64,000 bases of DNA, from contig JAHCBA010000012.1 of the NCBI GenBank assembly GCA_019634625.1, forward strand, positions 1 through 64,000. The letters are read 5' to 3'. The DNA comes from Verrucomicrobiia bacterium. GTDB taxonomy: Bacteria; Verrucomicrobiota; Verrucomicrobiia; Limisphaerales; CAIMTB01. Of this stretch, positions 61,020-64,000 are shown piece after piece. The position numbers and the translations under genes were made by a program. The notes below the pieces were generated by a model. It saw only the letters and a list, made by a program, of their open reading frames with translations. It made no database searches and was not told where the DNA came from. Position 1 is the stretch's first letter. Every line of letters starts with the position of its first letter.

Positions 61020-61430
61020 ATGAAAAACCTGCATCCCAACGTCCGCACCAAACTCGAAGAGCTTTGCCAATCCATCCTGGAACAACCCGACTTCGAACAG
61101 TGGCGCCTGCGCGTGGACCAGTTCCTCGTCAACGACGAGGCCCGCGCGCAGTACGTCGCGGTCAGCGAACGCGGAGAACACCTCCACCACAAACAAACGC
61201 AAGGCCTGGAATTGCCCCCCGATGAAATTGCCCAGTTCGAAGCCGAACGGGAACGCCTCCTGGCCAACCCGGTCGCCCGGGGCTTTCTCGACGCCCAGGA
61301 AGCCCTCCAGGAGGTGCGGGATGGTATTAACCAGTTCGTGGGCAAGACCTTGGAACTCGGACGACTCCCCGACGGCGAAGAACTCTCCGGCGGAGGATGC
61401 GGACAGGGATGTGGATGTCACGGCTCCTGA
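61020..61430 (+). CDS. YlbF-family regulator with Cys-rich tail
   Basis: 136 residues from ATG 61020. The all-helical YlbF/YmcA fold is seen in QPDFEQWRLRVDQFLVNDEA and NPVARGFLDAQEALQEVRDG. The last residues GGGCGQGCGCHGS form a Cys/Gly-rich tail that might bind a metal or an iron-sulfur cluster, as in the YlbF-YmcA-YaaT complex of Bacillus, which has such clusters and affects RNase Y. That link is by analogy only. It diverges from miaB across 148 bp. Confidence 0.8.
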   Translation: MKNLHPNVRTKLEELCQSILEQPDFEQWRLRVDQFLVNDEARAQYVAVSERGEHLHHKQTQGLELPPDEIAQFEAERERLLANPVARGFLDAQEALQEVRDGINQFVGKTLELGRLPDGEELSGGGCGQGCGCHGS

Positions 61431-61432
61431 AC

Positions 61433-61477
61433 GCGAAAAAACCCCTCCCGAAAGGCCTTGGAAACCTTCGGGAGGGG
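61433..61477 (-). terminator. Hairpin with a T-tract on the minus strand
   Basis: The arms CCCCTCCCGAA (61442-61452) and TTCGGGAGGGG (61467-61477) form a strong stem. The A-run GAAAAAA on the plus-strand left side (61435-61441) becomes a T-tract on the minus strand, so the classical orientation is minus, although the gene immediately upstream (YlbF) is on the plus strand. It may be used in both directions. It separates the YlbF gene from the rRNA leader. Confidence 0.7.
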
Positions 61478-61574
61478 CCGCCAACACGAAAAAATGCAAG
61501 AATCCTAACCACATGCTGCGCAACAGCTTGCGTCTAATGGTGAACGCGACACGAAAACTTTTTTCAAAAACCCC

Positions 61575-61603
61575 TTGTCGGCCGGCCGACGGTCAGGCAT
61601 AAC
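61575..61603 (+). promoter_or_regulatory. Candidate rRNA operon promoter
   Basis: A TTGTCG (61575-61580) and CATAAC (61598-61603) pair with a 17-bp spacer lies about 230 bp before the 16S gene. The -10 element is a poor match to consensus and there is no AT-rich UP element except a TTTTTTCAAAAA run at 61559-61570. This is a guess from spacing. Confidence 0.3.
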
Positions 61604-61718
61604 GTCTCCGTCGTTGGCGCTTGTCACTCAGCAGTGAGCGGTGAGCGCGATTGAGAGAAAAAGACCGAAGGTCCTCGACGCAAGTTGGTGGATCGAAAGT
61701 TTTCGTCGTCTCGATCAG

Positions 61719-61748
61719 CGTTCTTTGAGAATTGGTTTGTGCGATAGC
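61719..61748 (+). promoter_or_regulatory. rRNA leader boxA-like site and left arm of the 16S processing stem
   Basis: GTTCTTTGAGAA (61720-61731) resembles the antitermination boxA. Right after it, TGGTTTGTGCGATAGC (61733-61748) is a perfect 16-base complement of GCTATCGCACAAACCA (63476-63491) on the other side of the 16S gene. The two arms would form the stem that RNase III cuts to release pre-16S rRNA. Confidence 0.75.
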
Positions 61749-61833
61749 AGGCATCTTGTCGGTCCTGAGCTACGGAGCGAAGGACGACGTTAAACGTTCT
61801 TGGCCTTTGAGGCCGAAAAGAATCACTCAGACA

Positions 61834-63423
<1,590 letters not shown>

Positions 63424-63547
63424 TCGTTCGGATCAAACCGGACGAGGTCGGACCGGATGCAAATTCGGTGATGTCGCTATCGCACAAACCAGTTTTTAGG
63501 AACACGCCAGACCCGGAAGGGGCCGGAAGCGGCCTGGGCTGAACGGC

Positions 63548-63623
63548 GGGGCTGTAGCTCAGTTGGTAGAGCGGTAGCTTTGCAAGCTATAGGTCAGGAG
63601 TTCGAGTCTCCTCAGCTCCACCA
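63548..63623 (+). tRNA. tRNA-Ala (anticodon UGC)
   Basis: 76 nt with encoded CCA (63621-63623). Acceptor GGGGCTG/CAGCTCC, anticodon loop TTTGCAA with UGC, intact T-arm GTTCGAGTC. It is the first tRNA in the 16S-23S spacer. Confidence 0.97.
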
Positions 63624-63634
63624 GGACCTTCAGC

Positions 63635-63711
63635 GCGCCTGTAGCTCAGTTGGTTAGAGCACGCGCTTGATAAGCGCGGGGTCACTGGTTCAAGTCCAGT
63701 CAGGCGCACCA
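63635..63711 (+). tRNA. tRNA-Ile (anticodon GAU)
   Basis: 77 nt with encoded CCA (63709-63711). Acceptor GCGCCTG/CAGGCGC, anticodon loop TTGATAA with GAU, T-arm GTTCAAGTC. It lies 11 bp after tRNA-Ala, in the reverse of the usual Ile-Ala order of rRNA spacers. Confidence 0.97.
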
Positions 63712-63734
63712 ATTTGCCTGCGTCGATCGCGACG

Positions 63735-63760
63735 CCGGTGGGTTCTTTGACAACTATACA
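63735..63760 (+). promoter_or_regulatory. boxA-like site in the 16S-23S spacer
   Basis: GGTTCTTTGACAAC at about 63741-63754 closely resembles the boxA antitermination site. It matches the leader site at 61720 and is positioned where rRNA spacers normally carry one, before the 23S gene. Confidence 0.6.
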
Positions 63761-63821
63761 TGGAATCAGCAGGGCAGTAACAGAATCGTCGAGTTCCATG
63801 GGATGGCCCATGGACCGGTTT

Positions 63822-64000
63822 TGATCAAGCTACTAAGAGCACAAGGTGAATGCCTTGGCGCCAGAGGGCGATGAAGGACGCAGCAAGCTGCGATAATCCA
63901 CGGGAAGCCGCAAGCAGGCTCTGATCCGTGGGTCTCCGAATGGGGCAACCCGGTTCCGGTCATGCGGAATCACCGCCGGATGAATGAATAGTCCGGCGGA
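63822..64000 (+). rRNA. rrl: 23S ribosomal RNA, 5' part (cut by window edge)
   Basis: The start region TCAAGCTACTAAGAGCAC, then GGTGAATGCCTTGGC and GATGAAGGACGCAGCAAGC, matches the 23S 5' domain. Only the first 179 bases are inside the window. The 5' end is estimated from alignment to the GGTTAAGC start of other bacteria. Confidence 0.92.

Overview
The window comes from a GC-rich bacterium that is most likely a member of the Verrucomicrobiota, probably the Limisphaerales/Pedosphaera side (subdivision 3). The evidence is the mix of secreted families typical of that group: a DUF1080 protein, a prepilin-type H-X9-DG protein, two CotH kinases, multi-LamG proteins, a CHRD protein with a VPD-type C-terminal sorting tail and a DUF6807/PmoA-like protein. 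The 16S rRNA also starts in the way seen in this phylum. The species is not identified here.

Layout from left to right. 1-7751: a DUF1080 protein, a secreted LolA-like protein, an AT-rich repeat array, the 5-oxoprolinase genes pxpB-pxpC-pxpA, a Dabb protein, an alpha/beta hydrolase, a DUF3616 protein and exonuclease III. 7816-12801: a Prc-type tail-specific protease, a palindromic repeat, and a decayed insertion sequence bounded by 46-bp inverted repeats and a 9-bp target duplication. The element carries a DruA-like (DUF4338) gene and a DDE transposase, both frameshifted. 12867-22724: a giant secreted metzincin-type protein, an orphan RelE/ParE-like toxin, a yjbQ remnant, an amidohydrolase, a secreted protein and the debris of a sialidase gene. 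22754-27203: a sugar-catabolic cluster (Gfo/Idh/MocA dehydrogenase, sugar isomerase, PmoA-like protein) divergent from an AraC regulator.

27260-46905: housekeeping genes with accessory genes between them. These are pyrH-frr, a lipoprotein plus a papain-like protease fused to a degenerate hydrolase, a chemoreceptor, pheA, a META lipoprotein, a membrane protein fused to a spermidine-synthase domain, a VOC protein, a CrtI-like desaturase, tRNA-Lys, a PlsC-like acyltransferase overlapping a GNAT, the dapA-dapB-trpF operon and a prepilin-like protein. 47042-61430: a multi-LamG protein, dapF, the CHRD protein, an FAD amine-oxidase-like enzyme, a second repeat array, mdh, two CotH kinases, a membrane protein, miaB and a YlbF-family protein. 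61834-64000: an rRNA operon in the order 16S, tRNA-Ala, tRNA-Ile, 23S (cut by the window edge), with boxA-like sites and a 16S processing stem.

Connections between genes: dapA, dapB and dapF together cover three steps of the diaminopimelate/lysine route. pxpBCA forms a complete 5-oxoprolinase. The AraC-linked cluster looks like an inducible sugar-derivative pathway. At least three full copies and two fragments of one palindromic repeat, plus three AT-rich repeat arrays, are scattered between genes. The mobile and decayed material (insertion sequence, yjbQ, sialidase) lies between 10 and 23 kb. Starts, domains and functions were judged by eye from the sequence; no database search was run.
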